DNA of 64,000 nt from an uncultured Williamsia sp. (GCF_947494875.1 NZ_CANLWM010000004.1:248001-312000), one strand, 5' to 3'. Positions 52,634 through 62,335 are shown, counted from the stretch's first letter. Numbers and translations are program-made. The notes: generated by a model from the sequence alone, not told the origin.

Positions 52634-54726
52634 GCGGGGTGCCCGAGGCGAAGAAGGTGCCGACGAGGCGCGAGCACCACGGTGATGTCGTCGTCGACGA
52701 ATACGAGTGGTTGCGCGAGAAGGACGACCCCGAGGTGATCGCGTTCCTCGAGGCGCAGAACGCGCTGACCGAGGCCGACACCGCCGAACTCGCCGACCTG
52801 CGGTCGACGATCGTGGGGGAGATCAAGGCGCGTACCAAGGAGACCGACATGTCGGTGCCGGTGCGCCGCGGCCGGTTCTGGTACTACTCCCGCACCGTCG
52901 AGGGAAAGCAGTACGGGATCAGCTGTCGCTGCCCGATCAGCGGCGACGACGACTGGGATCCGCCGACGGTCGGTGACGACCCACTCGACGGCGAGACCGT
53001 CCTGCTCGACTCGAACGTCGAGGCGGAGGGCACCGACTTCTACTCGCTGGGGTCGTTCTCGGTGAGCGACGACGGCACCCTGCTGGCCTACGGCGTCGAC
53101 ACCATCGGCGACGAGCGATACACGCTGCGGTTCAAGGACCTGACGTCCGGGGAGATGCTCGCCGACACGGTGGAGAACACCGCACCCGGTGCGACGTGGT
53201 CGGCCGACGGACGGCACGTCTTCTACCTGACCGTCGACGACGCCTGGCGTCCGGACACGGTGTGGCGCCACGACATCGGGGCCGGGTCCGACGACGTCCG
53301 CGTGTTCCACGAGCCCGACGAACGCTTCTGGGTCGGCATGGGGACCACTCGCAGCGACCGGTACCTGATGATCGCGCTCGGGTCCAAGATCACGTCCGAG
53401 GTGTACGTCCTCGACGCGTCGGAGCCGACCGGCGAGTTCCGCGTCGTGTGGCCGCGGCGGGACGGCATCGAATACGACGTCGAACACGCGGTCATCGCCG
53501 GTGAGGACCGGTTCCTCATCACGCACAACGAGAACGCCGAGAACTTCGAGGTGTTGTCCGCGCCGGTCGACGATCCGTCGGCGACGCGCGTGGTGGTCGC
53601 GCACGACGACGAGCGGCGCATCGAGGGCGTGGACGCGTTCGCCGATCGGCTGGTGCTCAGCTATCGACAGGGCGCGACGCCGAGGATCGCCGTCGCCGAT
53701 CTCGCGGGCGTCGGCGTCGACGACGACATCGCTTTCGCCGAGGTGGAGTTCGCGCAGGAGATCTCCTCGGCCGGGCTCGCGTCGAACCCGGAGTGGACCG
53801 CGCCCCGGCTGCGGATCGGGTACACGAGCTTCATCGAACCGTCGGAGGTGTTCGACCTCGACCTGCGGACCGGCGAACGGATCCTGTTGCGCCGGCAGCC
53901 CGTTCTCGGCGGCTACGACCCCGCCGACTACGAGCAGCATCGTGAATGGGTCACCGCGCGTGATGGCACCCAGGTGCCGCTGTCGGTGATCTCGCGGCGC
54001 GGTGTCGAGCGCCCGGCGCCGACACTGCTCTACGGGTACGGCTCGTACGAGGCCAGCATGGACCCGGCGTTCTCCATCGCGCGGCTGTCGTTGCTGGACC
54101 GCGGTGTCGTCTTCGTCGTCGCGCACATCCGCGGCGGCGGCGAGATGGGCCGGCACTGGTACGAGAACGGCAAGACGCTCACGAAGAAGAACACCTTCAC
54201 CGACTTCGTCGACGCCGCACAGCATCTCGTCGACACCGGCGCGACGACGCCGGACCGGTTGGTGGGGGAGGGCGGCTCCGCCGGCGGCCTGCTGATCGGT
54301 GCGGTCGCGAACCTGGCGCCCGAACTGTTCAGCGGGATCCTGGCCGTCGTGCCGTTCGTCGACCCGTTGACGTCGATCCTCGACCCGTCGCTGCCGCTGA
54401 CCGTCATCGAGTGGGACGAGTGGGGCAACCCGCTGGACGACCCCGAGGTGTACGCGTACATGAAGAGCTACTCGCCGTACGAGAACGTCGAGGAGAAGGC
54501 GTATCCCGCGATCCTGGCGATCACGTCGCTCAACGACACGCGGGTCATGTACACCGAGGCGGCGAAATGGGTTGCGCGCCTGCAGGCCCACACGACGTCG
54601 GATGCCCCGATCCTGCTGAAGACCGAGATGACCGCCGGCCACGGCGGCGTGAGCGGTCGCTACAAGCAGTGGGAAGAGGTGGCCTTCGAGCACGCCTGGG
54701 TCCTCCGCCAGACCAAGGCCCTCTGA
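52630..54726 (+). CDS. ptrB: Oligopeptidase B (prolyl oligopeptidase family S9A)
   Basis: A 698-residue serine peptidase that cleaves peptides after basic residues. An N-terminal beta-propeller (about 60-420) caps the catalytic domain. The active site is GEGGSAGG (Ser), with Asp in NDTRV and His in GHGGVSG. It is intact here; the M. tuberculosis gene is annotated as two pieces (ptrBa/ptrBb). The GTG start overlaps the purC stop. Confidence 0.95.
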   Translation: MSGVPEAKKVPTRREHHGDVVVDEYEWLREKDDPEVIAFLEAQNALTEADTAELADLRSTIVGEIKARTKETDMSVPVRRGRFWYYSRTVEGKQYGISCRCPISGDDDWDPPTVGDDPLDGETVLLDSNVEAEGTDFYSLGSFSVSDDGTLLAYGVDTIGDERYTLRFKDLTSGEMLADTVENTAPGATWSADGRHVFYLTVDDAWRPDTVWRHDIGAGSDDVRVFHEPDERFWVGMGTTRSDRYLMIALGSKITSEVYVLDASEPTGEFRVVWPRRDGIEYDVEHAVIAGEDRFLITHNENAENFEVLSAPVDDPSATRVVVAHDDERRIEGVDAFADRLVLSYRQGATPRIAVADLAGVGVDDDIAFAEVEFAQEISSAGLASNPEWTAPRLRIGYTSFIEPSEVFDLDLRTGERILLRRQPVLGGYDPADYEQHREWVTARDGTQVPLSVISRRGVERPAPTLLYGYGSYEASMDPAFSIARLSLLDRGVVFVVAHIRGGGEMGRHWYENGKTLTKKNTFTDFVDAAQHLVDTGATTPDRLVGEGGSAGGLLIGAVANLAPELFSGILAVVPFVDPLTSILDPSLPLTVIEWDEWGNPLDDPEVYAYMKSYSPYENVEEKAYPAILAITSLNDTRVMYTEAAKWVARLQAHTTSDAPILLKTEMTAGHGGVSGRYKQWEEVAFEHAWVLRQTKAL

Positions 54727-54744
54727 CCGCTCCGGACCGAAACA

Positions 54745-54769
54745 CCCGACCCGACCCGACCCGACCCCC
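54745..54769 (-). other. G-quadruplex-capable tract (reverse strand)
   Basis: Five runs of at least three C on the forward strand (at 54745, 54750, 54755, 54760 and 54765), each separated by GA, give GGG-TC repeats on the reverse strand. It lies 18 bp after the ptrB stop and just before repeat array B. Confidence 0.6.
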
Positions 54770-54778
54770 ACTCACCTC

Positions 54779-54862
54779 GTCGAGTGGGCGCTCGGAGCCG
54801 TCGAGTGGGCGGCCGGAGCCGTCGAGTGGGCGCTTGGAGGCGTCGAGTGGGCGTTGGTACGC
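54779..54862 (+). repeat. Array B of the 21-bp repeat (4 copies)
   Basis: Four units start at 54779, 54800, 54821 and 54842, each GTCGAGTGGGCG plus 9 bp, mostly of the form nnnGGAGnC. The array ends directly beside the stop codon of the DUF559-like gene at 54864. Orientation is opposite to array C. Confidence 0.92.
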
Positions 54863-54863
54863 G

Positions 54864-55745
54864 TCACCGGTATCCCCGACGTTCCAGAGCTGATCTGATC
54901 TTCGCCATCTCGCCGTTCTCGTCCGCCGACAGAGCAGCTGCGACGGTTCGAAGCGGAATCCACCCTCGACGCATCACCCCACCGTCACGTCGGTGGTCAT
55001 GCAGCTTCTGCTCCTCGCTCGAGTGGTACTCCACGCCGTCGTAATCGATACCGATCTTGTACCGCCTGTACCCGAGGTCGAAGCGAGCGATCAGGGCGCC
55101 GTTCTCGTCGAACACCTCGATCTGACTCTCCGGTCGCGGGAGGCCGTGGCGGTGCATGATCAGTCGCGTCCAACTCTCGCCTGGTGACTCGGCGAGCGGG
55201 TCGACGAGCGGGACGAGCTCTCGGAGCTGGCAGATCCCACGGGCGCGCGGGTGGTCCCGGGTATAGGCCCACAACGCGGCCAGGTCCAGCTCGGCGGACC
55301 GCGCGAGATCGTCGAGGTGGCCGAGCGCCAGCCAGTCTGGACGTCGTCGGCCGAGATCGTATGCGGTCCGGACCACGCTGGTGACGGGCATCCCCGCGAT
55401 CTCGACGATGTCGTGGGCGGACAGTCGGTCCGTTCGGATGAAGCGAATCCCGCTCCTACGTCTGCCCTGGCCGCGGAGATCGCGGATCATCTCGACGTCT
55501 CCGTCCACATCGGGGTAGCGGACGCCGTGGAGGAACTGTGCACTCAGCCCCGCGACGACAGACCCGGACCCTGCGCTCATCCAGGCTGCTCGTATGCGGT
55601 CGGTTGTCGTCAGCGTCGTTCCCGAGTCGACGTAGACGCCTCGGTGCAGCCGCCGGAAGTCTCGTCGGACGTCGTCGTCGGCCCTGTCGGTGCGGACGAT
55701 CTGGGGTCGCGACGACTGCGCCTCGGAGGGGTTGGTCACGTTCAT
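54864..55745 (-). CDS. AbiEi-type / DUF559-like protein, predicted PD-(D/E)XK fold
   Basis: A 293-residue protein resembling the actinobacterial family with an AbiEi-type winged-helix N-terminus (RRDFRRLHRGVYVDS...WMSAGSGSVVAGLSAQFLHG) and a C-terminal DUF559/Vsr-like endonuclease-fold domain with ARFDLGYRRYKIGIDYDGVEYH and a HDHRRDGGVMRRGW tail. Members accompany defence or toxin-antitoxin contexts or stand alone; no partner toxin is seen. It breaks the otherwise conserved ptrB-emrB order and lies between inverted arrays of 21-bp repeats. The ATG at 55745 is chosen as the first start in the conserved part; RBS unclear. Confidence 0.7.
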   Translation of the reverse strand: MNVTNPSEAQSSRPQIVRTDRADDDVRRDFRRLHRGVYVDSGTTLTTTDRIRAAWMSAGSGSVVAGLSAQFLHGVRYPDVDGDVEMIRDLRGQGRRRSGIRFIRTDRLSAHDIVEIAGMPVTSVVRTAYDLGRRRPDWLALGHLDDLARSAELDLAALWAYTRDHPRARGICQLRELVPLVDPLAESPGESWTRLIMHRHGLPRPESQIEVFDENGALIARFDLGYRRYKIGIDYDGVEYHSSEEQKLHDHRRDGGVMRRGWIPLRTVAAALSADENGEMAKIRSALERRGYR

Positions 55746-55787
55746 GGGACGCGGCGAACGGCGATCCGGTTCCACTCGGCGTCCATC

Positions 55788-55904
55788 TGCCCAGTCGACC
55801 TCTCCAGCCGCCCACTCGACCTCTCCAGCCGCCCACTCGACGCCTCCGGCCGCCCACTCGACGCCTCCGGCCGCCCACTCGACGCCTCCAGCCGCCCACT
55901 CGAC
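55788..55904 (-). repeat. Array C of the 21-bp repeat (6 copies)
   Basis: Six cores CGCCCACTCGAC on the forward strand (first copy TGCCCAGTCGAC, degenerate) at 55788, 55809, 55830, 55851, 55872 and 55893, exactly 21 bp apart. It lies 43 bp upstream of the DUF559-like start and is inverted relative to array B. Confidence 0.92.
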
Positions 55905-55930
55905 GGGTGGTGTGGGGGCTCGTGTCGACG

Positions 55931-55966
55931 ACGAACGGCCCCCGGCTGATGCCGAGGGCCGTTCGT
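55931..55966. terminator. Hairpin terminator after the EmrB-type gene
   Basis: Arms ACGAACGGCCC and GGGCCGTTCGT (11 bp) extended inward by CGGC/GCCG after one mismatch, loop TGAT. It lies 13 bp beyond the stop of the reverse-strand transporter gene. Confidence 0.8.
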
Positions 55967-55979
55967 GGATCGTGCTGTG

Positions 55980-57452
55980 TCAGTGCATCATCACCGGGGC
56001 GGCGGGTTCGCCGTTCGGGGTGGCGACGGCGATCTTCTTGCGCGGCAGGAAGAACGCCGGGATCAGGCAGATCGCCACCAGCACCACCGCGACGATGAAG
56101 GTGTCGCCGAAGGCACCCGCTGCGGCCGACGGGGTCGGCTGTGCGAGCGAGGTCAGGTTGCTGGCGAGGATCACCGAGATGACGGCGGTGCCGATCGAGG
56201 CGGCGGTCTGCTGGACCACGTTCACCAGCGTGGAACCGTCGGCCACGTTCTCCGGCTTGAGCGTGGCGAGGGCGGCGGACATCATCGGCATCATCGTCAT
56301 GCCCATGCCGAGACCCTGGACGAACAGCCCCGCGCCCAGCAGCCAGTACGAGGTGCCGGCACCCAGGAACATGAACACACCGAGGCCGACGGCGATGAGC
56401 ACCAGGCCCGTCAGCACGAACTTGCCGGGACCGATCTTGTCGGTCATCCGCCCGGCGATCGGCATCGTGATCATCGCGCCGATGCCCTGCGGGGCGACCA
56501 GCAGACCGGCCATGAGCGTGGACTCACCGCGGACACCGATGAAGTACTGCGGGAACATCAGCGTCGCACCGAAGAACGCGATCAGGAACAGCGTGAACGT
56601 CACCATCGTGATGCTGAGCGTCCGGTTCTTGAAGAGCCGCAGATCGAGGAGCGGCTTCTTCCCGCGCAGTGCGTGTGCGATGAACGCCGCGATCAGGATC
56701 GCGCCGATCGCCATCGGGATCAGCACCTTGGCGGCGAGGAACGTGCCGGCCTCGTTCGACGACGAGACGCCGAACAGGAACACCGCGAGACCCGGTGACA
56801 GGAGCAGCAGTCCGACGAAGTCGAAGGCAGGCGACGACTTCTCCTCGCCACCGTCCAGGATGAACGCCGAGTACACGATGGCGAGGATGCCGATCGGCAC
56901 GTTGATGAGGAAGATCCAGTGCCAGGAGACGTACTCGATGAGCACGCCACCGAGGATGGGGCCGGCGATCGGTCCCAGCAGCATCGGGATGCCGAGCACG
57001 GCCATGATCGAACCGACACGCTCCGGCCCCGCCGCGCGGGTCAGGATCATCATGCCGACGGGCATCAGCATGCCGCCGCCCGCGCCCTGCAGCATGCGGA
57101 AGGCGACCAGCGAACCGATGTTCCACGCGAAGGCGCAGAGCACGGAGCCGATCACGAACAGCACCAGCGACATCAGGTAGACGTTCTTCGTCCCGAACCG
57201 CGCCGTCGCCCAGCTGGAGAGCGGGATGACGGCGGCCAGGGCCAGGGTGTAGCCGGTCGCCGTCCATGCCGCGTTGGCCGCGGACGTGGAGAACACCTGC
57301 TGGAACGTGGTCTGCGCGACGGCCACGACGGTGGTGTCCAGGATGGACATGATCGCGCCCAGCACGACGACGGCCGCGATCTTCAGAGTGCGGGCGTCGA
57401 GGCCGGGCGCCGAGTCGGCGGCGGGCGTCGACGGGGCTTGGGTGGTTGTCAT
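55980..57452 (-). CDS. DHA2-family MFS drug exporter (EmrB/QacA type)
   Basis: A 490-residue, 14-helix major facilitator of the DHA2 family. The N-terminal LDTTVVAVA motif (helix 1), the MLQGAGGGMLMPVGMMIL region and GPILGGVL (antiporter motif C-like) fit multidrug proton antiporters. It resembles Rv0783c (emrB). The ATG overlaps the MarR stop as ATGA, so the pair is a regulator-pump unit. A hairpin terminator follows. Confidence 0.93.
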   Translation of the reverse strand: MTTTQAPSTPAADSAPGLDARTLKIAAVVVLGAIMSILDTTVVAVAQTTFQQVFSTSAANAAWTATGYTLALAAVIPLSSWATARFGTKNVYLMSLVLFVIGSVLCAFAWNIGSLVAFRMLQGAGGGMLMPVGMMILTRAAGPERVGSIMAVLGIPMLLGPIAGPILGGVLIEYVSWHWIFLINVPIGILAIVYSAFILDGGEEKSSPAFDFVGLLLLSPGLAVFLFGVSSSNEAGTFLAAKVLIPMAIGAILIAAFIAHALRGKKPLLDLRLFKNRTLSITMVTFTLFLIAFFGATLMFPQYFIGVRGESTLMAGLLVAPQGIGAMITMPIAGRMTDKIGPGKFVLTGLVLIAVGLGVFMFLGAGTSYWLLGAGLFVQGLGMGMTMMPMMSAALATLKPENVADGSTLVNVVQQTAASIGTAVISVILASNLTSLAQPTPSAAAGAFGDTFIVAVVLVAICLIPAFFLPRKKIAVATPNGEPAAPVMMH

Positions 57453-57955
57453 CGTGTCGCTTTCTGACGTCGGTGTGCGAACACCGGATCGGGATCGGCG
57501 AGATAGTCCCCGGTGACTATCGAGTGCAGGACCTGGTGGAGGTCGTCGCGCAGTGCAGCGGGCAGACGGTCCAGGAAATTCCGGAACTCGTCCTCCTTGC
57601 GGTCGAGATGTTCGGTGACGCGGTGATGACCCTCGTCCGTGAGCGTCACCCGCTTGACCCGGCGGTCCGCGGGGTCCTCACGACGGTCGACCAATCCGAG
57701 GCCGACCAGCTTGTCGACGTTGCGGCCCGTCGCGGCGAGCGAGAGGTGCAGGACCTCGCTGAGCTCGTTGAGCGAGAGCGCCCGTGCCCGACCCGCCAGC
57801 ACCATCAACGTCCGGAAATGGGCGAAGGAGATGTCGCTGGTGGCGAGCCCGTCGATCGCGTCGACCTCGGCGGTCGTGAGGAGACGGCTGAGGAACTCGG
57901 TGAGCACGTCGAACGTCGCCTCGGTCGTCACCTCGTCCACGGTCTGTTCACGCAC
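57449..57955 (-). CDS. MarR family transcriptional regulator
   Basis: A 168-residue winged-helix regulator. LNELSEVLHLSLAATGRNVDKLVGLGLVDRREDPADRRVKRVTLTDEG is the MarR core, with the wing DRRVKR. It probably represses the coupled EmrB-type exporter and itself until a toxic ligand binds. The GTG at 57955 is taken as start; a TTG at 57979 would add eight residues that overlap the putative operator region, and neither has a clear RBS. Confidence 0.88.
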   Translation of the reverse strand: MREQTVDEVTTEATFDVLTEFLSRLLTTAEVDAIDGLATSDISFAHFRTLMVLAGRARALSLNELSEVLHLSLAATGRNVDKLVGLGLVDRREDPADRRVKRVTLTDEGHHRVTEHLDRKEDEFRNFLDRLPAALRDDLHQVLHSIVTGDYLADPDPVFAHRRQKATR

Positions 57956-58079
57956 CGAGAAAAGGTAACTCGCGCGCAACTATCGACGCCACCGCAAGTG
58001 ACTGTGCCGTCGGTCACGCATCCGAGCCGGTGAGATCGCGGTCACCGCAGCGGCACTGTTCACCCGCCGTATGCGTGGT

Positions 58080-58085
58080 TACGCT
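58080..58085 (+). promoter_or_regulatory. -10 element of the glutathione-peroxidase-like gene
   Basis: TACGCT, 7 nt before the ATG at 58093; no RBS, consistent with a leaderless transcript. Confidence 0.45.
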
Positions 58086-58092
58086 CGTCGCC

Positions 58093-58581
58093 ATGACCGG
58101 CATCAACGACATCCCCGTGACGACCCTGCGCGGCGAGGAGGCCAGCCTCGGGCAGTTCGACGGCCCAGTCCTCGTCGTCAACGTGGCGAGCAAGTGTGGC
58201 CTCACGCCGCAGTACACGGCGCTGGAGAAGATCGCCGAGGACTACCGCGACCGTGGACTCACGGTCGTCGGCGTCCCGTGCAACCAGTTCATGGGTCAGG
58301 AGCCGGGCACGGCCGAGGAGATCGAGACCTTCTGTTCGACGACCTACGGCGTCACCTTCCCGCTGATGGAGAAGACCGAGGTCAACGGCGAGAACCGTCA
58401 CCCCCTCTACGCCGAGCTGACCAAGACCCCCGACGCCGACGGCGAGGCCGGTGACGTGCAGTGGAACTTCGAGAAGTTCCTCGTCGACGCCGACGGCGCC
58501 GTCGTCCGCCGCTTCCGCCCGCGGACCGAGCCGGATGCACCCGAGGTCATCGAGGCGATCGAGGGAGTCCTCACCCACTGA
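58093..58581 (+). CDS. Glutathione peroxidase-like thiol peroxidase
   Basis: A 162-residue GPx-family peroxidase. Peroxidatic Cys35 in VASKCGLTPQY, the C63-N64-Q65 motif in GVPCNQF, and the WNFEKFLVD tryptophan make the standard active site. The organism group has mycothiol rather than glutathione, so the reductant is probably thioredoxin or a mycoredoxin. It lies divergent from the MarR gene, with about 135 bp between. Confidence 0.92.
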   Translation: MTGINDIPVTTLRGEEASLGQFDGPVLVVNVASKCGLTPQYTALEKIAEDYRDRGLTVVGVPCNQFMGQEPGTAEEIETFCSTTYGVTFPLMEKTEVNGENRHPLYAELTKTPDADGEAGDVQWNFEKFLVDADGAVVRRFRPRTEPDAPEVIEAIEGVLTH

Positions 58582-58651
58582 CGCACGCAGTTCGACCCGC
58601 GTACACGTCGTCGCCACCGTCGCCTCACCTGCAGCGATCACACTCGATGGC

Positions 58652-59359
58652 ATGGCTGGTCGACTGTATGTCTCCATCTCGGGGATTCGCGCCGAGACCC
58701 TCGACGACGTGCGCGCCCTCGCCGACGACCTCGCCGTCCATGACGTCCCCGTCTCGCTGCTGGTGTCTCCGCGCCTGAAGCACGGGTATCGGCTGCACGA
58801 GGACCCGGAGACCGTCGACTGGCTGCGGGAGCGCCGGTCCGGTGCCGACGCGGTGGTCCTCCACGGCTACGACCAGGCACCGACGAAGCGTCGGCGGGCG
58901 GAGTTCGCGGTCATCGACGCGCACGAAGCAGCACTCCGACTGGCCGCGGCGGACCGCGTGCTCGAGACGTGCGGCCTGCGCACACGGCTGTTCGCCGCGC
59001 CACGCTGGACCTCGTCCCCGGGTGCGCTGGCGGCATTGCCCCGCGCCGGCTTCCGGGTGAACCTCGGTTTCACCGGCTGGGACGACCTGACGACCGGCTC
59101 CACCACCCGCGCCCGGGTGCTCGGATTCGGGGACGGGTTCCGCGTCGACCCCTGGTGGTGCCGCATGGTGGTCGCGGCGACCAACCGCACCGCTCGCCGC
59201 GGCGGTCACGTCCGACTCTCGATCGCCGGCAAGCACCTCGCGACGCCCCTGGCCCGGCAGACCCTGCTCGACTGCGTCGGCCTCACCCGCCACCACGCGC
59301 TGACGCCGGCCACGTATCGCGAGCTGACCCCGAGCCGCGCAGGTCACACCGCCGCCTGA
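58652..59359 (+). CDS. DUF2334 polysaccharide-deacetylase-like protein (Rv0784-like)
   Basis: A 235-residue protein of the DUF2334 group, an NodB/polysaccharide deacetylase-like fold. VSISGIRAETLDDVRALADDL and VVLHGYDQ (HGY for the metal-binding HxxxH region) are seen. The deacetylase Asp and two His of classical NodB enzymes cannot all be matched, so activity is uncertain. The ATG at 58652 gives the conserved N-terminus. It precedes the purS-purQ genes. Confidence 0.78.
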   Translation: MAGRLYVSISGIRAETLDDVRALADDLAVHDVPVSLLVSPRLKHGYRLHEDPETVDWLRERRSGADAVVLHGYDQAPTKRRRAEFAVIDAHEAALRLAAADRVLETCGLRTRLFAAPRWTSSPGALAALPRAGFRVNLGFTGWDDLTTGSTTRARVLGFGDGFRVDPWWCRMVVAATNRTARRGGHVRLSIAGKHLATPLARQTLLDCVGLTRHHALTPATYRELTPSRAGHTAA

Positions 59360-59397
59360 GCCCACGGCCGCGGCGCGGGTCGAGACCCGTCGGCCGG

Positions 59398-59403
59398 TAG
59401 AGT
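59398..59403 (+). promoter_or_regulatory. Putative -10 element of purS
   Basis: TAGAGT, about 92 nt before the purS ATG, so the transcript would have a leader of about 85 nt, unlike the leaderless purD and purC. The leader shows no strong hairpin by eye. Confidence 0.35.
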
Positions 59404-59494
59404 GACCGCTGATCCCCGGCGGGCCACGACGTGCGACGACGCCGTCCGGCGACCTCCGGGACCACGAGTGACAGCGACGAACGGGAGTGTGTCC

Positions 59495-59734
59495 ATGGCG
59501 CGTGTTGTGGTCGACGTGATGCCCAAGGCGGAGATCCTCGACCCGCAGGGGCAGGCGATCGTCGGGGCGCTGGGCCGCCTCGGGTTCTCCGGGATCGCCG
59601 ACGTGCGGCAGGGCAAGCGTTTCGAACTCGACCTCGACGGCGACGTCGACGACGTGACCCTGGAGCGCATCGCCGCGGAGTTGTTGGCCAACACCGTCAT
59701 CGAGGAATTCACCGTCAGCCGGGTCGACTCGTGA
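59495..59734 (+). CDS. purS: FGAM synthase subunit PurS
   Basis: A 79-residue small subunit of the three-part phosphoribosylformylglycinamidine synthase (PurS-PurQ-PurL). The start [19 protein letters not shown] and [12 protein letters not shown] are diagnostic. An ACGGGAG RBS precedes the ATG. Its stop overlaps the purQ GTG (GTGA). Confidence 0.96.
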   Translation: MARVVVDVMPKAEILDPQGQAIVGALGRLGFSGIADVRQGKRFELDLDGDVDDVTLERIAAELLANTVIEEFTVSRVDS

Positions 59735-60411
59735 CCGCCCGCGTCGGTGTCATCACCTTCCCCGGCACACTCGACGACGTCGACGCCACCCGGGCGGTCC
59801 GCCTCGCAGGAGCCGAGCCGGTCGAGCTGTGGCACGCCGACGCGGACCTGCAGGGTGTCGACGCCGTGATCGTCCCCGGTGGCTTCTCCTACGGCGACTA
59901 CCTGCGGGCCGGGGCCATCGCGCGGTTCGCGCCGATGATGGGCGCCGTCGTGCAGGCGGCCACCCGCGGGACCCCGATCCTGGGGATCTGCAACGGATTC
60001 CAGGTCCTCTGCGAGGCCGGGTTGCTGCCGGGTGCGCTCACCCGCAACGTGGGTCTGCACTTCGTCTGCCGTGACCAGTGGCTCGAGGTGGTCGCCACGG
60101 ACACCGCGTGGAGCAGCCGGTTCGAGCCCGGCGCGGAGATCCTCATCCCGCTGAAGTCCGGCGAGGGCCGCTACGTCGCCTCCGACGAGGTGCTCGCCGA
60201 GCTCGAGGGCGAGGGACGCGTCGTGTTCCGCTACGCCGGTGACAACCCGAACGGGTCGCTCAACGCGATCGCAGGGATCGCCAGTGCGGACAAGCGGATC
60301 GTCGGTCTCATGCCGCATCCCGAGCACGCGACCGAGCCGCTCACCGGTCCCAGCGACGACGGTCTCGGGCTCTTCTACTCCGCGCTCGACGCCGTCCTCG
60401 CCACCGCCTGA
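59731..60411 (+). CDS. purQ: FGAM synthase glutaminase subunit PurQ
   Basis: A 226-residue class I glutamine amidotransferase subunit supplying ammonia to Pur[16 protein letters not shown] starts it, the nucleophile is in GICNGFQVL, and the catalytic His-Glu pair is in MPHPEHA. GTG start overlapping purS. purL is not in the window. Confidence 0.97.
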   Translation: MTARVGVITFPGTLDDVDATRAVRLAGAEPVELWHADADLQGVDAVIVPGGFSYGDYLRAGAIARFAPMMGAVVQAATRGTPILGICNGFQVLCEAGLLPGALTRNVGLHFVCRDQWLEVVATDTAWSSRFEPGAEILIPLKSGEGRYVASDEVLAELEGEGRVVFRYAGDNPNGSLNAIAGIASADKRIVGLMPHPEHATEPLTGPSDDGLGLFYSALDAVLATA

Positions 60412-60413
60412 CC

Positions 60414-61697
60414 ATGATCACCAGCACAGCCGACGCGACCGGGCTCTGTCGGTTCGTCGACGCGTCGCCGTCGCCGTTCCACGTCTGCGCGACCGTGGCC
60501 GACACGCTGCGCGCGGCGGGCTGGACCGAGCTGCGCGAGACCGACGGATGGGCGAACGCGGGACTCGCGTCCGAGGGCAGGTTCTTCGTCGTCCGGGGCG
60601 GATCGGTGATCGCTTGGGACGCAAGGGGAGTGGATTCCTCGCTCTTCCGCATCGTGGGCGGCCACACCGACAGTCCCAACCTGCGGGTGAAGCAGCACCC
60701 CGAGTACATCTCGGCCGGGCTGGCGATGGTCGGCCTCGAGCCGTACGGCGGAGCGTGGCTGAACTCCTGGCTGGATCGCGACCTCGGGGTGTCCGGGCGT
60801 CTGGCCCTGCGGGGTGAGGGCGGTGTCCGTCAGGTCCTGGTGCGAATCGACGACCCGATTCTGCGGGTGCCGCAGCTGGCGATCCATCTGTCCGAGGACC
60901 GCAAGGGCGTGTCCCTCGACCCGCAGCGACACGTCAACGCGCTCTGGGGCGTTCCCGGTGGGATCGGCTTCCTCGACGCCGTCGCCGAGCGCGCCGGAGT
61001 CGCGGCCGACGACGTCGTCGGCTGGGAACTGATGACCCACGACCTCGCGCCGAGCGCGGTGGTCGGGGCTGCCGGCGACCTGGTGAGCGCTCCGCGTCTG
61101 GACAACCAGGGGACCTGTTACGCGGGTCTGCGGGCGTTGCTCGACGCGGTCGATCGCCCCTCGGACGCCATCCGGGTGCTGGCCCTCTTCGACCACGAGG
61201 AGGTCGGCAGCAACTCGGATCGTGGTGCGGCATCGGACTTCCTCATCACCGTGCTCGAGCGGATCGTCCTGGCGCGAGGTGGCGATCGCGACGCGTTCCT
61301 CGCCACGATGGCCGGAAGCGTCTGTGCCTCCGGTGACATGGCGCACGCCACGCATCCGAACTATCCCGAGCGTCACGAGCCGTCGCACACCATCGCGGTC
61401 AACGGTGGCCCGGTGCTCAAGGTGAACCAGAACCTCCGCTACGCGAGCGACGCGACCGGGGAGGCCGTCTTCGCGATGGCATGCGCCGACGCCGGGGTGC
61501 CGCTCCAGCGGTACGTCCACCGGGCCGATCTGCCCTGCGGGTCGACCATCGGACCCATCACCGCGACACGGACCGGACTGTCCACCGTGGACGTCGGGGC
61601 CCCGCAGCTGGCCATGCACAGCGCTCGTGAGGTGATGGGCGCCTCCGACGTGGCGAGCTATTCCGCTGCGCTGCAAGCGTTCCTGGCTCCGGCCTGA
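60414..61697 (+). CDS. pepC: M18 family aminopeptidase
   Basis: A 427-residue zinc aminopeptidase of the M18 (aspartyl aminopeptidase) family, which removes acidic N-terminal residues. Metal and catalytic motifs are [47 protein letters not shown], and [20 protein letters not shown]. It starts 2 bp after purQ and is probably cotranscribed. M. tuberculosis pepC (Rv0800) is the likely counterpart. Confidence 0.95.
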   Translation: MITSTADATGLCRFVDASPSPFHVCATVADTLRAAGWTELRETDGWANAGLASEGRFFVVRGGSVIAWDARGVDSSLFRIVGGHTDSPNLRVKQHPEYISAGLAMVGLEPYGGAWLNSWLDRDLGVSGRLALRGEGGVRQVLVRIDDPILRVPQLAIHLSEDRKGVSLDPQRHVNALWGVPGGIGFLDAVAERAGVAADDVVGWELMTHDLAPSAVVGAAGDLVSAPRLDNQGTCYAGLRALLDAVDRPSDAIRVLALFDHEEVGSNSDRGAASDFLITVLERIVLARGGDRDAFLATMAGSVCASGDMAHATHPNYPERHEPSHTIAVNGGPVLKVNQNLRYASDATGEAVFAMACADAGVPLQRYVHRADLPCGSTIGPITATRTGLSTVDVGAPQLAMHSAREVMGASDVASYSAALQAFLAPA

Positions 61698-61706
61698 CGC
61701 GGCGCT

Positions 61707-62261
61707 CTACGACGGTGCGTCGGTCTGGCCGATGAGGAATCTCTCCGCCTGGGTGAACAGCCAGGCGAGGGCCTCGGGATCGTCGGGGAGCGTGATCTGC
61801 TCGTAGCCGGCAAGCAGGTACATCGCCCACTTGGCGAAGAGCTCCGCACCCCGGCGGTCGCCCATGATGGCCTCGGCCGACTCGACGAGCACCTCGTACC
61901 GCGCCGCGTCGACCCGCTGTTGGACCTCCCGCACATCCGGGTCGAGGCTGCTCCAGGTCCGGATGGCCGCCTCCGCGTGGTACGGCAACGACAGCGCGAT
62001 CCCGCGCAGGATGTCGATGCGTCGACGGGGGTCGGCCTCGGCGCGGACGTGGCGGATCAGCGCGGTGTTGCTCTCGCTCTCCCAGTGGCCGATGAGCTCG
62101 GTCGTGTACGTGCCCCAGTTCGCGAAGAAGTGATAGAAGGACCCCGACGTCACCCCGAGCCGGCGACACACCTCGGCCAGCTTGAGGCCGCCATACCCGA
62201 GATCGGCCAGAACCGACAAGCCCGTCTCGAGGTAGGCGTGTCGCGTCGTCGTCGCCGGCAT
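61707..62261 (-). CDS. TetR family transcriptional regulator
   Basis: A 184-residue regulator with a TetR-type HTH (LKLAEVCRRLGVTSGSFYHFFANW, about residues 27-50) and a C-terminal TetR ligand domain. Its HTH tail FYHFFANWGTYTTEL is characteristic of a subgroup often near lipid- and CoA-metabolism genes. It is divergent from the SCP2-P450 operon, with a 17-bp palindrome between, and is its probable repressor. Convergent with pepC. Confidence 0.87.
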   Translation of the reverse strand: MPATTTRHAYLETGLSVLADLGYGGLKLAEVCRRLGVTSGSFYHFFANWGTYTTELIGHWESESNTALIRHVRAEADPRRRIDILRGIALSLPYHAEAAIRTWSSLDPDVREVQQRVDAARYEVLVESAEAIMGDRRGAELFAKWAMYLLAGYEQITLPDDPEALAWLFTQAERFLIGQTDAPS

Positions 62262-62335
62262 GTGCCCAGCCTAGAGGGCTGCCGTGCGGGCGAACGGAAG
62301 GTCGGGACGGGATGTCGATCAGGGCACGGGAGCCA

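Noticed and set aside
54779-55904. CRISPR array
   Set aside because: Repeat units are 21 bp with 9-bp semi-conserved linkers and no unique 30-40-bp spacers; no cas genes are present.
55690-57180. A 496-residue forward frame that would translate array C as repeated AHSTPPA units
   Set aside because: The rest is antisense to the EmrB transporter, and the repeats also occur in noncoding gaps, so the frame is accidental.
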